Shown here in pieces: positions 1-8,912 of a stretch of 51,453 nt of DNA; the stretch's first letter is position 1; every line of letters begins with the position of its first letter. Origin of the DNA: Nocardioides sp. (GTDB lineage: Bacteria; Actinomycetota; Actinomycetes; Propionibacteriales; Nocardioidaceae). The DNA is taken from the NCBI RefSeq assembly GCF_024509035.1, contig NZ_JANINT010000019.1, positions 1-51,453 of the forward strand, given 5' to 3'. Position numbers and translations under genes: made by a program. The notes beneath the pieces are model-generated. The model searched no databases and had not been told where the DNA came from. It saw only the letters and a program-made list of their open reading frames with translations.

Positions 1-697
1 CGGGCTGGGACGGGGCGGCGGCCTGGCCCGACCCGATGACGGCGAGCTCGGCGCCGACCTCGACGGTCTCGTCCTCGGCGACCTTGATCTCCAGGAGCGT
101 GCCCGCGACGGGCGAGGGGATCTCGGTGTCGACCTTGTCGGTGGAGACCTCCAGCAGCGGCTCGTCGACCGCGACCTCGTCGCCGACCGCCTTGAGCCAG
201 CGGGTCACGGTGCCCTCGGTCACGGACTCCCCGAGCGCGGGCAGCGTGATCGACGTGCCCGACCCACCGGACGGCTTGGCCTCGGCGGCGGGCTTCTCGG
301 CCTCCTCGGCCGCGGGGGCCGGCTCCGCGGCGGCCGCGGGCTCCTCCGCCTTCTGCTGCTCGGGCTCCGGCTCGGGCTCCGGCTCGGGCTCGGGCTGCTG
401 CTCCTGCTGGGCCTCGGCCTGGCCGCCGGACTCGCCGCCGGAGTCGCCGGAGGACTCACCGGCATCGCCGATCACGGCGAGCACCGCGCCGACCTCCACG
501 GTGTCGTCCTCGTTGGCCCGGATCTCCAGCAGCGTGCCCGCGATGGGCGAGGGGATCTCGGTGTCGACCTTGTCCGTGGAGACCTCCAGCAGCGGCTCGT
601 CCACCGCCACCGTGTCACCCACCTGCTTGAGCCAGCGGGTGACGGTGCCTTCGGTGACGGACTCTCCGAGTGCCGGCAGGTTGACTTCGGTGGCCAT
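1..697 (-). CDS. sucB: 2-oxoacid dehydrogenase E2 component, N-terminal part (two lipoyl domains)
   Basis: N-terminal 232 codons of a dihydrolipoamide acyltransferase; the gene runs off the left edge, so the subunit-binding and catalytic domains are not visible. Two biotinyl-lipoyl domains are seen at about residues 2-77 and 148-223, each with the lipoylated lysine in an STDKVDTE motif (K43 and K188). They are joined by a flexible Ala/Pro/Glu/Gln linker with a PEPEPE run. The two domains are nearly the same, also at DNA level. The start ATG follows a GAAGGAAG ribosome site. lpdA (E3) lies 54 bp upstream on the same strand, so E3 and E2 are probably one operon. The domain layout fits the actinobacterial E2 annotated SucB or DlaT; which complex it serves cannot be decided from this part. 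Confidence 0.9.
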   Translation of the reverse strand, partial: MATEVNLPALGESVTEGTVTRWLKQVGDTVAVDEPLLEVSTDKVDTEIPSPIAGTLLEIRANEDDTVEVGAVLAVIGDAGESSGDSGGESGGQAEAQQEQQPEPEPEPEPEPEQQKAEEPAAAAEPAPAAEEAEKPAAEAKPSGGSGTSITLPALGESVTEGTVTRWLKAVGDEVAVDEPLLEVSTDKVDTEIPSPVAGTLLEIKVAEDETVEVGAELAVIGSGQAAAPSQP

Positions 698-751
698 GGA
701 CTTCCTTCGCTTGCGTGTCGTGGAGTGCTGGTGGAACAGGTGTGGAGCTGG

Positions 752-2143
752 TCAGGAGTGGGCGTGGAGGGGCTTGCCGGCCAGCGCCAGGTGCGCCTCG
801 CCGAGCGCTTCGTTCTGGGTCGGGTGGGCGTGGACGAGCGGCGCCACGTCCTCGGGGTACCCCTCCCAGTTGTAGATCAGCTGCGCCTCGCCGATGAGCT
901 CGCCGACCCGGTCGCCGACCATGTGGACGCCGATGACCGGTCCGTCCTTGCGACGGATGAGCTTGACGAAGCCCTGGGTCTTGAGGATCTGGCTCTTGCC
1001 GTTGCCGCCCAGGTCGTAGGTCAGCGTCTCGATGCCCTCGGCGCCGTAGGTCTCGGCCGCCTTCGCCTCGTCGAGGCCCACCGAGGCGACCTCGGGGTGG
1101 GAGTAGGTGACGCGCGGGATGCCGGACTCGTCGATGGGCTGCGGGTCGAGCCCGGCGATGTCCTCGGCGACGAAGATGCCCTGCTGGAAGCCGCGGTGGG
1201 CCAGCTGGAGGCCGGGGACGATGTCGCCGACGGCGTAGACGCCCTCGAGGTTGGTGCGGCACCGCTCGTCGGTGAGCACGAAGCCGCGGTCCATCGTGAC
1301 GCCCTGCTCGTCGTAGCCGAGGCCCTCGGTCACCGGGCCGCGCCCGACGGCCACCAGCAGCAGCTCGGCCTCGATGACGCTCTGCTCACCGTTGGCCCCC
1401 TCGACGGTCACGGCGACCCCCGAGTCGGTGTGCTTGACGCTCTGGAAGGGCGTGCCGGTGCGGAAGACGATGCCGCGCTTGCGGAACGCGCGCTCGAGGG
1501 CCTTGGAGGACGCCTCGTCCTCGACGGCCACGAGGCGGGGGAGCGCCTCGACGATCGTGACCTCGGCGCCGAAGCTGCGCCACACGCTGGCGAACTCGCA
1601 GCCGATGACGCCGCCGCCGAGCACCACCACCGAGGCCGGCACCCGGTCGAGCCGCAGCGCGTGGTCGGAGGTGATCACCCGCGCGCCGTCGACCTCGAGG
1701 CCGGGCAGGGTACGGGCGTAGGAGCCGGAGGCCAGCACGACGTGGCGACCGGAGTACGCCGTGTCGCCGACGGTCACCTCGTGCGGGCCGGTGAGCCTGC
1801 CGGTGCCCTCGATGACCGTGATGCCACGTCCCTTGATGAGGCCGCTGAGCCCCTTGAAGAGCCGCGAGACCACGCCGTCCTTGTAGGCGTTGACGCCGGC
1901 CATGTCGATGCCGTCGAGGCTGGCCCGCACGCCGAACGTCGCCGCGTCGCGCGCCTGGTCGGCGACCTCGGCGGCGTGCAGCAGCGCCTTGGTGGGAATG
2001 CAGCCGATGTGCAGGCAGGTGCCGCCCAGGTTGCCCTTCTCGACCAGACCCACGCGCAGGCCCAGCTGGGCCGCGCGCAGGGCACAGGCGTAGCCGCCCG
2101 AGCCTGCACCGAGGATGAGTACGTCGAAGTCGGCGTCGGCCAC
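752..2143 (-). CDS. lpdA: Dihydrolipoyl dehydrogenase (E3)
   Basis: 463 aa FAD flavoprotein that reoxidises the dihydrolipoyl groups of 2-oxoacid dehydrogenase complexes with NAD. The N-terminal FAD-binding GAGSGG lies at residues 12-17, and the redox-active disulfide C43/C48 sits in GGTCLHIGCIPTK. A second Rossmann fold (VLGGGVIGCEFA) binds NAD. The C-terminal HPTQNEAL carries the catalytic His-Glu pair. Length is normal for the family. The GTG start at 2143 is preceded by AAGGA seven bases upstream; no TAnnnT lies at leaderless distance. The E2 gene follows 54 bp downstream, giving an E3-E2 operon. The oppositely oriented gene at 2291 leaves a 147 bp divergent spacer. Confidence 0.97.
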   Translation of the reverse strand: MADADFDVLILGAGSGGYACALRAAQLGLRVGLVEKGNLGGTCLHIGCIPTKALLHAAEVADQARDAATFGVRASLDGIDMAGVNAYKDGVVSRLFKGLSGLIKGRGITVIEGTGRLTGPHEVTVGDTAYSGRHVVLASGSYARTLPGLEVDGARVITSDHALRLDRVPASVVVLGGGVIGCEFASVWRSFGAEVTIVEALPRLVAVEDEASSKALERAFRKRGIVFRTGTPFQSVKHTDSGVAVTVEGANGEQSVIEAELLLVAVGRGPVTEGLGYDEQGVTMDRGFVLTDERCRTNLEGVYAVGDIVPGLQLAHRGFQQGIFVAEDIAGLDPQPIDESGIPRVTYSHPEVASVGLDEAKAAETYGAEGIETLTYDLGGNGKSQILKTQGFVKLIRRKDGPVIGVHMVGDRVGELIGEAQLIYNWEGYPEDVAPLVHAHPTQNEALGEAHLALAGKPLHAHS

Positions 2144-2290
2144 GCGCCCATCCTTGCACTTCTGCCCAACGTGTCCACACCGGCCTCCGGGCAGGTGCGC
2201 GGCGCCCGGACTCCTACCGACGGGTCACTTCGTGGCGCCGTCCCGGTGGATGTGCCGGACCCGTGCCGGGGTTGTTGGCACACTGTCCCC

Positions 2291-2659
2291 ATGGCATGGA
2301 TGGACCGGTTCCGGCGAGGCTCGGGCCCGAAGATGCGGCGGCCGGCTCGCGACGCGTTCCGCACCGGCTCGACCCGGGTGCGCGCGTCGGACTCCGTCGA
2401 CCAGGAGCACCTGCACGCCTGGGTCGCCGAGCGGCGCGGCGTGGAGGGCTTCGTCGAGCCGCGCACCGCGGTCAGCGACGTGACGCTGCTGCTCGTCGCG
2501 CACGACGGCGAGTGGACCCGCCGCCGGGTGCCGTCGGTGGGCTGGGCGCACGACTTCTGCAACCGCCACCAGGTGCCGTCCTACGACGCCGCCGTGGTCG
2601 GCATCCCGCAGCGGATGCGCGACTACAACCGGCGCAAGAAGCTCGAGGGTGGCCTCTGA
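2291..2659 (+). CDS. Small basic conserved hypothetical protein
   Basis: 122 aa protein of unknown function. It is rich in Arg at both ends (N-terminal MAWMDRFRRGSGPKMRRP, C-terminal RMRDYNRRKKLEGG) with a central stretch of about residues 50-105 that looks folded (VTLLLVAHDGEWTRRR). There is no signal peptide or membrane segment, and I recognise no catalytic motif. The ATG at 2291 lies 6 nt after CACACT, a weak -10 at leaderless distance; a second in-frame ATG lies 9 nt on. It stands divergent from lpdA and convergent with pepA (15 bp between stops). GC-rich third positions and a clean stop support it as real. I can assign no function. Confidence 0.7.
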   Translation: MAWMDRFRRGSGPKMRRPARDAFRTGSTRVRASDSVDQEHLHAWVAERRGVEGFVEPRTAVSDVTLLLVAHDGEWTRRRVPSVGWAHDFCNRHQVPSYDAAVVGIPQRMRDYNRRKKLEGGL

Positions 2660-2674
2660 CCCGTCGGGCCGAGG

Positions 2675-4189
2675 TCAGGGTCGGACGAGCGCCCGCACGT
2701 AGTCGACCAGCGTCGCCACGGCGACGCCGGTCCCGCCGGCGGTGACGTGGCCCCAGGCTCCTCCGGAGTTGAACGACGGGCCGGCGATGTCGAGGTGAGC
2801 CCAGGGCAGGCCGCCGGTGAACTCGCGCAGGAAGGCGGCGGCGTAGAGGCCCCCACCCCAGCGGATCCAGTCGTGCTGGGACAGGTCGGCGATCTTGCTC
2901 GAGGTGATGCGCTCGCGCATCGCCTCGGGGATCGGCATCGGCCACATCTCCTCGCCCGCGACCGCCGCGGCGGCGAGCACGTCGTCGACCACCTCGGCCG
3001 AGCCCATGACACCGGCGACGCGGTCGCCGAGCGCGACGACCATGTGGCCGGTCAGCGTGGCGACGTCGAGGATCACGTCGGGCCCGGACTCCGTGGCGCG
3101 GACCAGCGCGTCGGCGAGGATCAGTCGGCCCTCGGCGTCGGTGTTGAGCACCTCGACCGTGGTGCCGCCGTACATCGTGAGGACGTCGCCGGGTCGCACG
3201 GCCGAGCCGGAGAGCATGTTCTCGGCCATCGGCGCGTACGTCGTGATCTTGACCGGCAGCCCGAGCCGCGCGATGGCGAAAGTCGCCTGCACGACGGCGG
3301 CGGCCCCGGCCATGTCGGACTTCATCTCGCCCATGCTCTGCGCGGGCTTGATCGTGAGGCCGCCGGAGTCGAACGTGATGCCCTTGCCGACCAGCGCGAC
3401 GTGGCGCTTGGCGTCCTTGGGCTCGTAGGTCAGCTCGACGAGCCGCGGCGGGGCCGCGGAGCCGGCGCCGACACCGAGGATGCCGCCACAGCCGAGCTCG
3501 GCGAGCTCGGTCTCGTCGAGGACCCGGATCGCGACCTTGGGCGCGCCGCGACCCTTCGTCAGCTCCTGGGTGGCGGCCGCGACCGTGTCGGCGAACGCCG
3601 GCGGGGTGAGGTCGCCCGGAGGTGTGTTGACCCAGTCCCGGGTGGTCGCGACCGCGGCCGCCACGATCTGGGCCTCCTCGAACGCCGCGACGACGTCCTT
3701 CTTGCGGGCGGCGGGGCTCAGCACGATCACGTCGGCGGGTGCGGCCGCGGCGTCGGTGCCCGAGCTGCCGGACTTCTTGTACGTGGTGAACGTGTAGCCG
3801 CCGAGCTCGTAGCCCTCCGTGATCGCGCGCACCAACTCGGCCGTGCCGGCCGGCAGCGCGATCGCGACCGAGGCGGCGTTGGTCACCGCGCGGGCGGCGA
3901 CGCCCGCCGCCCGGCGTACGGCGCCGGCGTCGGAGGTCGTGCCGAGGCCCACGAGCACGAGCAGGGGAGTGGAGAGCGCACCGCCGGTCGGGACCTTCAC
4001 GACCTCGCCGGCCTTGCCCTTGACGCCGAGCGTGGCCAGCAGCGGGCGCAGCTTGCGGCCGTAGGCCGACGCGACGTCCTCGCCGCCCTCGGCGAGCTCG
4101 GGTCCCTTCGCTCCCTGGATGACCCCCACCACCACGGCGTCGCTGCGGGTCTTGGCGGGGCTGGCGCTGCGCAGGGTGTACGACGTCAC
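2675..4189 (-). CDS. pepA: Leucyl aminopeptidase (M17 family)
   Basis: Cytosolic two-metal aminopeptidase that removes N-terminal residues in peptide turnover. The C-terminal catalytic domain shows the metal and active-site motifs GKGITFDSGG, MKSDMAGAAAV and the M17 signature NTDAEGRL. The N-terminal half is the variable macro-like domain. I place the start at GTG 4189 (504 aa): TATCCT lies exactly 6 nt upstream, giving a leaderless start, and the protein then begins VTSYTLRSASPAKTRSDAV. An in-frame ATG at 4222 would add 11 residues ([11 protein letters not shown]) and would make the start codon overlap that of divergent gcvT in a CATG. Length is normal for M17. Confidence 0.95.
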   Translation of the reverse strand: MTSYTLRSASPAKTRSDAVVVGVIQGAKGPELAEGGEDVASAYGRKLRPLLATLGVKGKAGEVVKVPTGGALSTPLLVLVGLGTTSDAGAVRRAAGVAARAVTNAASVAIALPAGTAELVRAITEGYELGGYTFTTYKKSGSSGTDAAAAPADVIVLSPAARKKDVVAAFEEAQIVAAAVATTRDWVNTPPGDLTPPAFADTVAAATQELTKGRGAPKVAIRVLDETELAELGCGGILGVGAGSAAPPRLVELTYEPKDAKRHVALVGKGITFDSGGLTIKPAQSMGEMKSDMAGAAAVVQATFAIARLGLPVKITTYAPMAENMLSGSAVRPGDVLTMYGGTTVEVLNTDAEGRLILADALVRATESGPDVILDVATLTGHMVVALGDRVAGVMGSAEVVDDVLAAAAVAGEEMWPMPIPEAMRERITSSKIADLSQHDWIRWGGGLYAAAFLREFTGGLPWAHLDIAGPSFNSGGAWGHVTAGGTGVAVATLVDYVRALVRP

Positions 4190-4195
4190 CGGGGC

Positions 4196-4213
4196 AGGAT
4201 AGTCCGGTAGGTT
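4196..4213. promoter_or_regulatory. Divergent leaderless promoters of pepA and gcvT
   Basis: Minus strand: TATCCT (4201-4196), six bases, GTG 4189 of pepA. Plus strand: TAGGTT (4208-4213), seven bases, ATG 4221 of gcvT. The two -10 hexamers are only six bases apart and point away from each other, so the two promoters must overlap and probably compete. Confidence 0.65.
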
Positions 4214-4220
4214 CGCGACC

Positions 4221-5345
4221 ATGGCGGACCTCCACGATGAGCAGGAGCAGCTGCTGCGCTCCCCCCTGCATGCCCGGCACGAGGCCCTCGGGGCCAAGTT
4301 CGCCGCCTTCGGCGGCTGGTCGATGCCCCTGGAGTACTCCACGGGCGTCGTCAAGGAGCACACGGCGGTCCGCGAGTCCGTCGGCATCTTCGACGTGAGC
4401 CACCTCGGCAAGGCGACCGTCGAGGGCCCGGGCGCCGCGGCCTTCGTCAACAGCACGCTCACCAACGACCTCGGCCGGATCGGGCCGGGCCAGGCGCAGT
4501 ACACGCTGTGCTGTGACGACGCGACCGGGGGCGTGGTCGACGACCTGATCGTCTACCTCCACACCGAGGACCGCGTGCTGCTGGTGCCCAACGCCGCCAA
4601 CACCGCCGAGGTCGTGCGCCGTCTCTCCGCGGCCGCGCCCGACGGCGTGACGGTGACCGACCGGCACCGCGACTTCGTCGTGCTCGCGGTCCAGGGCGCC
4701 CGCTCCGACGAGGTGCTGACGGCGGTCGGGCTGCCGACCGGTCACGACTACATGTCGTTCGCCGAGCAGGACTTCGCGGGCGAGACCGTCGTCGTGTGCC
4801 GCACCGGCTACACCGGCGAGCGGGGCTACGAGGTGATCGCCCCCAACGCCGTCGCCGAGCAGCTCTGGGACGCGCTGATGACGGCCGGTGCGGAGTTCGG
4901 GATGCTCGCCTGCGGATTGGGCGCCCGCGACACCCTGCGCACCGAGATGGGCTACCCGCTCCACGGCCAGGACATCTCGCTCGACGTCACCCCCAACGAG
5001 GCCCGCCTCGGCTGGGCGGTCGGCTGGCGCAAGGACGCGTTCTGGGGACGCGAGGTCCTCACCGCCGAGAAGGCCGCCGGCCCCAAGCGGCAGCTGCGCG
5101 GCCTGGTGGCGACCGGTCGCGGCATCCCGCGCCCCCACATGAGCGTCAGCCTCACCCCCGACGTGCTGCTCGGCGAGGTCACCTCGGGGACGTTCTCGCC
5201 CACGCTGCGCAAGGGCATCGGCCTGGCGCTGGTCCCGTCGTTCGTCGACCCCGACGCCGAGGTCGGCGTCGACATCCGCGGGCGGCGCGAGATCTTCCAG
5301 CTCGTCAAGCCACCGTTCGTCGACCCGTCGGTCCGGGAGAGCTGA
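4221..5345 (+). CDS. gcvT: Glycine cleavage system aminomethyltransferase (T protein)
   Basis: 374 aa T protein of the glycine cleavage system. It takes the aminomethyl group from the H-protein lipoate to tetrahydrofolate, releasing ammonia. The N-terminal motif [13 protein letters not shown] and FDVSHLGK are typical, followed by the folate-binding GcvT fold ([12 protein letters not shown]) and the C-terminal domain ([22 protein letters not shown]). Length fits bacterial T proteins. The ATG at 4221 lies 7 nt after TAGGTT, so the mRNA is probably leaderless. A small unknown gene follows one base after the stop. gcvH and gcvP are not in the window. Confidence 0.97.
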   Translation: MADLHDEQEQLLRSPLHARHEALGAKFAAFGGWSMPLEYSTGVVKEHTAVRESVGIFDVSHLGKATVEGPGAAAFVNSTLTNDLGRIGPGQAQYTLCCDDATGGVVDDLIVYLHTEDRVLLVPNAANTAEVVRRLSAAAPDGVTVTDRHRDFVVLAVQGARSDEVLTAVGLPTGHDYMSFAEQDFAGETVVVCRTGYTGERGYEVIAPNAVAEQLWDALMTAGAEFGMLACGLGARDTLRTEMGYPLHGQDISLDVTPNEARLGWAVGWRKDAFWGREVLTAEKAAGPKRQLRGLVATGRGIPRPHMSVSLTPDVLLGEVTSGTFSPTLRKGIGLALVPSFVDPDAEVGVDIRGRREIFQLVKPPFVDPSVRES

Positions 5346-5346
5346 G

Positions 5347-5604
5347 ATGAACCTGCCCGAGCAGCCCTCGACGTTCCGCGCGCCCTCGCCCGCCGAGCGC
5401 CCCTGGTGGTGGCGCCTCGAGAACGCCGCGGGCGAGGAGGTGAGCGTCGGTCCCGACCTCGCTGAGGAGCGGTTCGCCAGCCAGGCCGACGCCGAGTCGT
5501 GGGTCGGCGAGGCGTGGCCCGACCTGGCGGCCGAGGGCGTCGACGCCGTGACGCTGTTCGAGCACGACCGGCAGGTCTACGGCCCGATGTCGCTGCACGC
5601 ATGA
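5347..5604 (+). CDS. Conserved hypothetical protein downstream of gcvT
   Basis: 85 aa acidic cytosolic protein of unknown function that starts one base after the gcvT stop, so it is almost surely cotranscribed and coupled. Visible features are the N-terminal ERPWWWRLENAAGEEV strand-like region and a segment DAESWVGEAWPDLAAEGVDAVTLFEHDRQVYGPM, where residues of an alpha/beta fold can be guessed. It has no signal peptide, transmembrane segment or metal motif. From memory, similar short proteins are common next to gcvT in high-GC actinobacteria, but I can name no family or role. Confidence 0.75.
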   Translation: MNLPEQPSTFRAPSPAERPWWWRLENAAGEEVSVGPDLAEERFASQADAESWVGEAWPDLAAEGVDAVTLFEHDRQVYGPMSLHA

Positions 5605-5671
5605 TCCCCGCCCCGGCCTGACGAGTCCTTCTGCTCTGGTCGGCGCCCCGCCCGAGGAGCAGGATGCCGCC

Positions 5672-7231
5672 ATGTCCTGGCACGCCGACGACGCCGACTT
5701 CGTGGCGTACGTCGGGGCGCGCTGGCCGTTCCTGGTGCGCTCGCTGACCCTGATCGGCTGCCCCGCACCCGAGTCCGAGCGGCTGGTGCGCACCGCGCTC
5801 GCCCGGTGCTACCTCGCCTGGGACGAGGTGCTCGGAACCGACGACGTCGACGTGAGCGTCTACGGCGTCGTCCTCGGCGGGTGGCACCGCAGCGCCCGGC
5901 ACCGGCGGCCCGTCGAGGTCGTCGAGCCCGCCCCGGAGCCGGTGCCCGAGCAGGTCCCCGTGCCTGCCGACGAGCAGGTCCCCGAGGTCGTGCGGGTGCG
6001 TCGCGAGCTCGAGGACCAGCTGGGCCGGCTGGCGGCCACCGACCGCGAGGTGCTCGTCCTCCGGCACGTCGCCGGCCTCTCCGAGGAGCAGGTGGCCGAT
6101 CTCCTCGGGCTCTCCGTCAGGTCGGTGCGCTCCGTCGTCAGCCCGGCGCCCGTCGACGACTTCCGGATCGCGTGCGAGACCATCGACGTGCTCGCGGCGC
6201 CGATCGACGCCGTCGTCGCCGAGGCCCGGGCGCAGCGCCGGCGGCACCTGCGGGTCGTGCTCGCCTCGGTCGTCGCCGCGGTGCTCGTGGTCTCGGGGAT
6301 CGTCTGGCTCGCGAGCCGCCCGGCACCGGAGCAGTCCTCGGACCGCGACTGGACGGTCGTGCGCGAGCCGAACCCCGTCGACATCCCGTGGTACGCCGGC
6401 GGGGAGCTCCACCTCAAGAGCGTCGTCGTGACGATGCCGCCGATCGCCGACCTCGTGGCGGTCGGCGACGGGGCGTTGTTCACCGGCGCCGACGGCACCG
6501 TCTACTTCGCCGGGTCCGACGGCGCCGTGACCGAGCTCGGCGTGACCGACCCGGACGCGCGGGTCGCAGCATCCGACCAGACCGACTGGGTCTCCTGGGT
6601 CGACACCTCGTCCGACGTACCCCGGCTCGTGGTGCACAACCTCGTCTCCGGCAAGGACGCCGCCGAGCGCGACCTGCCCGAGGGCGGCGAGGTGATCGCG
6701 GTCGACCTCGCCCGCGTCTACTTCCGCACGCCGCGCGGCGACTTCGTGTGGGCGCCGGGGGACGATCCGGTGGAGCTGGACCGTCCCGGGCTGCTCGACG
6801 TCACCTCGGGGGCACAGGCCTACCAGGTCGAGGGCGGCATCGAGGCGCGCATCGAGATGGTGCAGTCGTTCTACAGCGTGTCGTTCGTCCGCCCCGGCAC
6901 CGGCGCCACGATCTCGCCGGGCGGCAACTTCGTGCTGAGCCGGGACGGCGACGGCACCGCGCCGTTCCGGCCGCTGCTCTACGACGTGCGCTCGGGGGAG
7001 CGGATGCGCTCGGGCCTCGCAGCAGGCGAGCTGGCGCTCGACGCGACGTTCGGGCCCAACCACACCGTGAGCTACCTCGTCACACCGCGCGCCGACCTCG
7101 CGGGCGGGCCCGACCTGGACGGCAACAGCGCGCCGCTCGTCATCCTGCGCTCCTGCGACCTGGCCCCGGTGGTGTGCCACGACGTCATTCCGCTGGCGCG
7201 CCCGGGGGAGCGCTCGCTGCTCGCCCGGTGA
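5672..7231 (+). CDS. Sigma-70-like HTH protein with transmembrane anchor and large extracytoplasmic domain
   Basis: 519 aa protein with an unusual layout. Residues 8-55 (FVAYVGARWPFLVRS ... ALARCYLAW) resemble the start of SigE-type ECF sigma factors. An acidic Pro/Glu linker follows at 81-105. Residues 112-157 look like sigma region 4 (LAATDREVLVLRHVAGLSEEQVADLLGLSVRSV). A basic stretch RAQRRRH precedes one transmembrane helix at about 193-214. The last 300 residues should lie outside the membrane and have a repetitive beta pattern suggesting a propeller (TGADGTVYFAGSDGAVTELG). Region 2 looks truncated, so it may not be an active sigma factor. It could be a membrane-bound regulator that senses outside signals through its C-terminal domain. 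No separate anti-sigma gene is seen. Start ATG with GAGGAGCAGGA upstream. Confidence 0.75.
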   Translation: MSWHADDADFVAYVGARWPFLVRSLTLIGCPAPESERLVRTALARCYLAWDEVLGTDDVDVSVYGVVLGGWHRSARHRRPVEVVEPAPEPVPEQVPVPADEQVPEVVRVRRELEDQLGRLAATDREVLVLRHVAGLSEEQVADLLGLSVRSVRSVVSPAPVDDFRIACETIDVLAAPIDAVVAEARAQRRRHLRVVLASVVAAVLVVSGIVWLASRPAPEQSSDRDWTVVREPNPVDIPWYAGGELHLKSVVVTMPPIADLVAVGDGALFTGADGTVYFAGSDGAVTELGVTDPDARVAASDQTDWVSWVDTSSDVPRLVVHNLVSGKDAAERDLPEGGEVIAVDLARVYFRTPRGDFVWAPGDDPVELDRPGLLDVTSGAQAYQVEGGIEARIEMVQSFYSVSFVRPGTGATISPGGNFVLSRDGDGTAPFRPLLYDVRSGERMRSGLAAGELALDATFGPNHTVSYLVTPRADLAGGPDLDGNSAPLVILRSCDLAPVVCHDVIPLARPGERSLLAR

Positions 7232-7266
7232 GCCCGGCGGGGGGCGCCCGCTGCCAGACTGCGGCC

Positions 7267-8085
7267 ATGCGCTTCAGCCAGGTCGACGTCTTCTCCAGCG
7301 AGCCGCTGCTCGGCAACCCCGTGGCGGTGGTCCACGACGCCGACGGCGTCAGCGACGAGCAGATGGCCGCGTTCGCCCGGTGGACCAACCTCTCCGAGAC
7401 CACGTTCCTGCTCGCGCCGACCCAGTCGGGCGCCGACTACCGCCTGCGCATCTGGACGCCGGGCGGCGAGCTGCCGTTCGCGGGCCACCCGACGCTCGGC
7501 AGCGCCCACGCCTGGCTCGAGGCCGGAGGCGTGGCCGCCGCCGAGGGCGTCCTGGTGCAGGAGTGCGCGGCGGGGCTCGTCGAGCTCCGCACGGGCGACC
7601 GGCTGGCGTTCGCCGCGCCGCCGCTGATGCGCTCGGGGCCGGTCGACGAGGCCGAGCTCGTCGCGGCCGCCCGCGCTCTCCGTCTCGACCGCGGCACGGT
7701 CGTCGAGGCGGCCTGGATCGACAACGGACCCGGCTGGATGGGCGTGCTGCTGCCCGATGCGGACACCGTCCTCGGGATCGACCCCGACTGGGCGGTGTTC
7801 GGCGACCTCAAGATCGGCGTCGTCGGCGAGTACGCCGACGGGCCCGCCGCCATCGAGGTACGCGCGTTCTGCCCGGGCTACGGGCCGCCCGAGGACCCGG
7901 TCACCGGCAGCCTCAACGCCGGCGTGGGCCAGTGGTTGGCCGGACGCCGCCTGCCCGCGTCGTACGTCGCGAGCCAGGGCACCGTGCTCGGGCGTCGGGG
8001 CCGGGTGCACGTCGTGCGCGACGGCGAGCAGGTCTGGGTCGGCGGCGACACCCGGACGACGATCACCGGGTCCGTGGACCTGTGA
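7267..8085 (+). CDS. PhzF-family isomerase/epimerase-like protein
   Basis: 272 aa member of the PhzF family, which share a diaminopimelate-epimerase-like two-domain fold. The N-terminal VDVFSSEPLLGNPVAVV, the conserved glutamate region FARWTNLSETTFLL and RIWTPGGELPFAGHPTLGSAHAW are hallmarks. FCPGYGPPEDPVTGSLNAG near residue 205-220 is the second conserved block. No phenazine genes lie nearby, so a role in phenazine synthesis is not implied; most bacterial homologues have unknown substrates. The ATG at 7267 lies 6 nt after CAGACT. thyA follows after 17 bp but has its own promoter. Confidence 0.92.
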   Translation: MRFSQVDVFSSEPLLGNPVAVVHDADGVSDEQMAAFARWTNLSETTFLLAPTQSGADYRLRIWTPGGELPFAGHPTLGSAHAWLEAGGVAAAEGVLVQECAAGLVELRTGDRLAFAAPPLMRSGPVDEAELVAAARALRLDRGTVVEAAWIDNGPGWMGVLLPDADTVLGIDPDWAVFGDLKIGVVGEYADGPAAIEVRAFCPGYGPPEDPVTGSLNAGVGQWLAGRRLPASYVASQGTVLGRRGRVHVVRDGEQVWVGGDTRTTITGSVDL

Positions 8086-8089
8086 GCAC

Positions 8090-8095
8090 TACGCT
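8090..8095 (+). promoter_or_regulatory. -10 hexamer of thyA, leaderless
   Basis: TACGCT, then seven bases, then the GTG at 8103. It lies in the 17 bp gap after the PhzF gene and supports this GTG as the thyA start. Confidence 0.65.
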
Positions 8096-8102
8096 CTGAC
8101 TC

Positions 8103-8912
8103 GTGCGCGCCTACCTCGACCTCCTCCAGCGGATCCTCGACGAGGGCGCGCCCAAGGGCGACCGCACCGGCACCGGGACGCTGAGCGTCTTCGGGCACCA
8201 GATGCGCTTCGACCTCACCGCCGGGTTCCCGCTGGTGACGACGAAGAAGGTGCACACGCGGTCGGTGTTCGGGGAGCTGCTGTGGTTCCTCCGCGGCGAC
8301 ACCAACGTGAAGTGGCTCCAGGACCGCGGCATCACGATCTGGGACGAGTGGGCCGACGACAACGGCGACCTCGGGCCGGTCTACGGCTACCAGTGGCGCT
8401 CGTGGCCGACCCCCGACGGTCGCCACGTCGACCAGATCGCCCAGGTGATCGAGCAGATCCGCGCCAACCCCGACTCGCGCCGCCACGTCGTCTCGGCGTG
8501 GAACGTCGCCGACATCCCCGACATGGCGCTCGCGCCGTGCCACACGATGTTCCAGTTCTACGTCGCCCCCCAGCAGGACGGCCCGGGCCGGCTGAGCTGC
8601 CAGCTCTACCAGCGTTCCGCGGACGTCTTCCTCGGCGTGCCGTTCAACATCGCCTCCTACGCCCTGCTGACCCACATGGTCGCCCAGGTCACGGGGCTCG
8701 AGGTCGGCGACTTCGTGCACACGCTGGGTGACGCGCATCTCTACACCAACCACCTCGACCAGGCGCGGCTGCAGCTCACGCGCGAGCCCCGGCCGCTGCC
8801 GCGGCTCGTGCTCGACCCGTCGGTCACCGAGATCGACGCCTTCGACCTCGAGCACATCGCCGTCGAGGGTTACGACCCGCACCCCGGGATCAAGGCCCCG
8901 ATCGCCGTATGA
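8103..8912 (+). CDS. thyA: Thymidylate synthase
   Basis: 269 aa ThyA enzyme that makes dTMP from dUMP using methylene-tetrahydrofolate and yields dihydrofolate. The catalytic cysteine is C146 in [23 protein letters not shown] (phosphate-binding arginine), [25 protein letters not shown] and the C-terminal [10 protein letters not shown] are all present, and length matches the family. The GTG at 8103 lies 7 nt after TACGCT, a leaderless start. The stop overlaps the start of folA (ATGA), coupling the two: DHFR then recycles the dihydrofolate that ThyA makes. Confidence 0.98.
   Translation: MRAYLDLLQRILDEGAPKGDRTGTGTLSVFGHQMRFDLTAGFPLVTTKKVHTRSVFGELLWFLRGDTNVKWLQDRGITIWDEWADDNGDLGPVYGYQWRSWPTPDGRHVDQIAQVIEQIRANPDSRRHVVSAWNVADIPDMALAPCHTMFQFYVAPQQDGPGRLSCQLYQRSADVFLGVPFNIASYALLTHMVAQVTGLEVGDFVHTLGDAHLYTNHLDQARLQLTREPRPLPRLVLDPSVTEIDAFDLEHIAVEGYDPHPGIKAPIAV

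Noticed and set aside
359..400. Short tandem repeat as a possible phase-variable tract
   Set aside because: It encodes the PEPEPE linker between lipoyl domains with in-frame hexamer units, so length change would not switch the gene off.
2472..5138. Open frame on the minus strand covering pepA and gcvT in another frame
   Set aside because: Composition is typical of a shadow frame; both real genes have full family motifs in other frames.
7267..8085. Phenazine biosynthesis gene
   Set aside because: Only the PhzF family fold is supported; no other phenazine genes are present.
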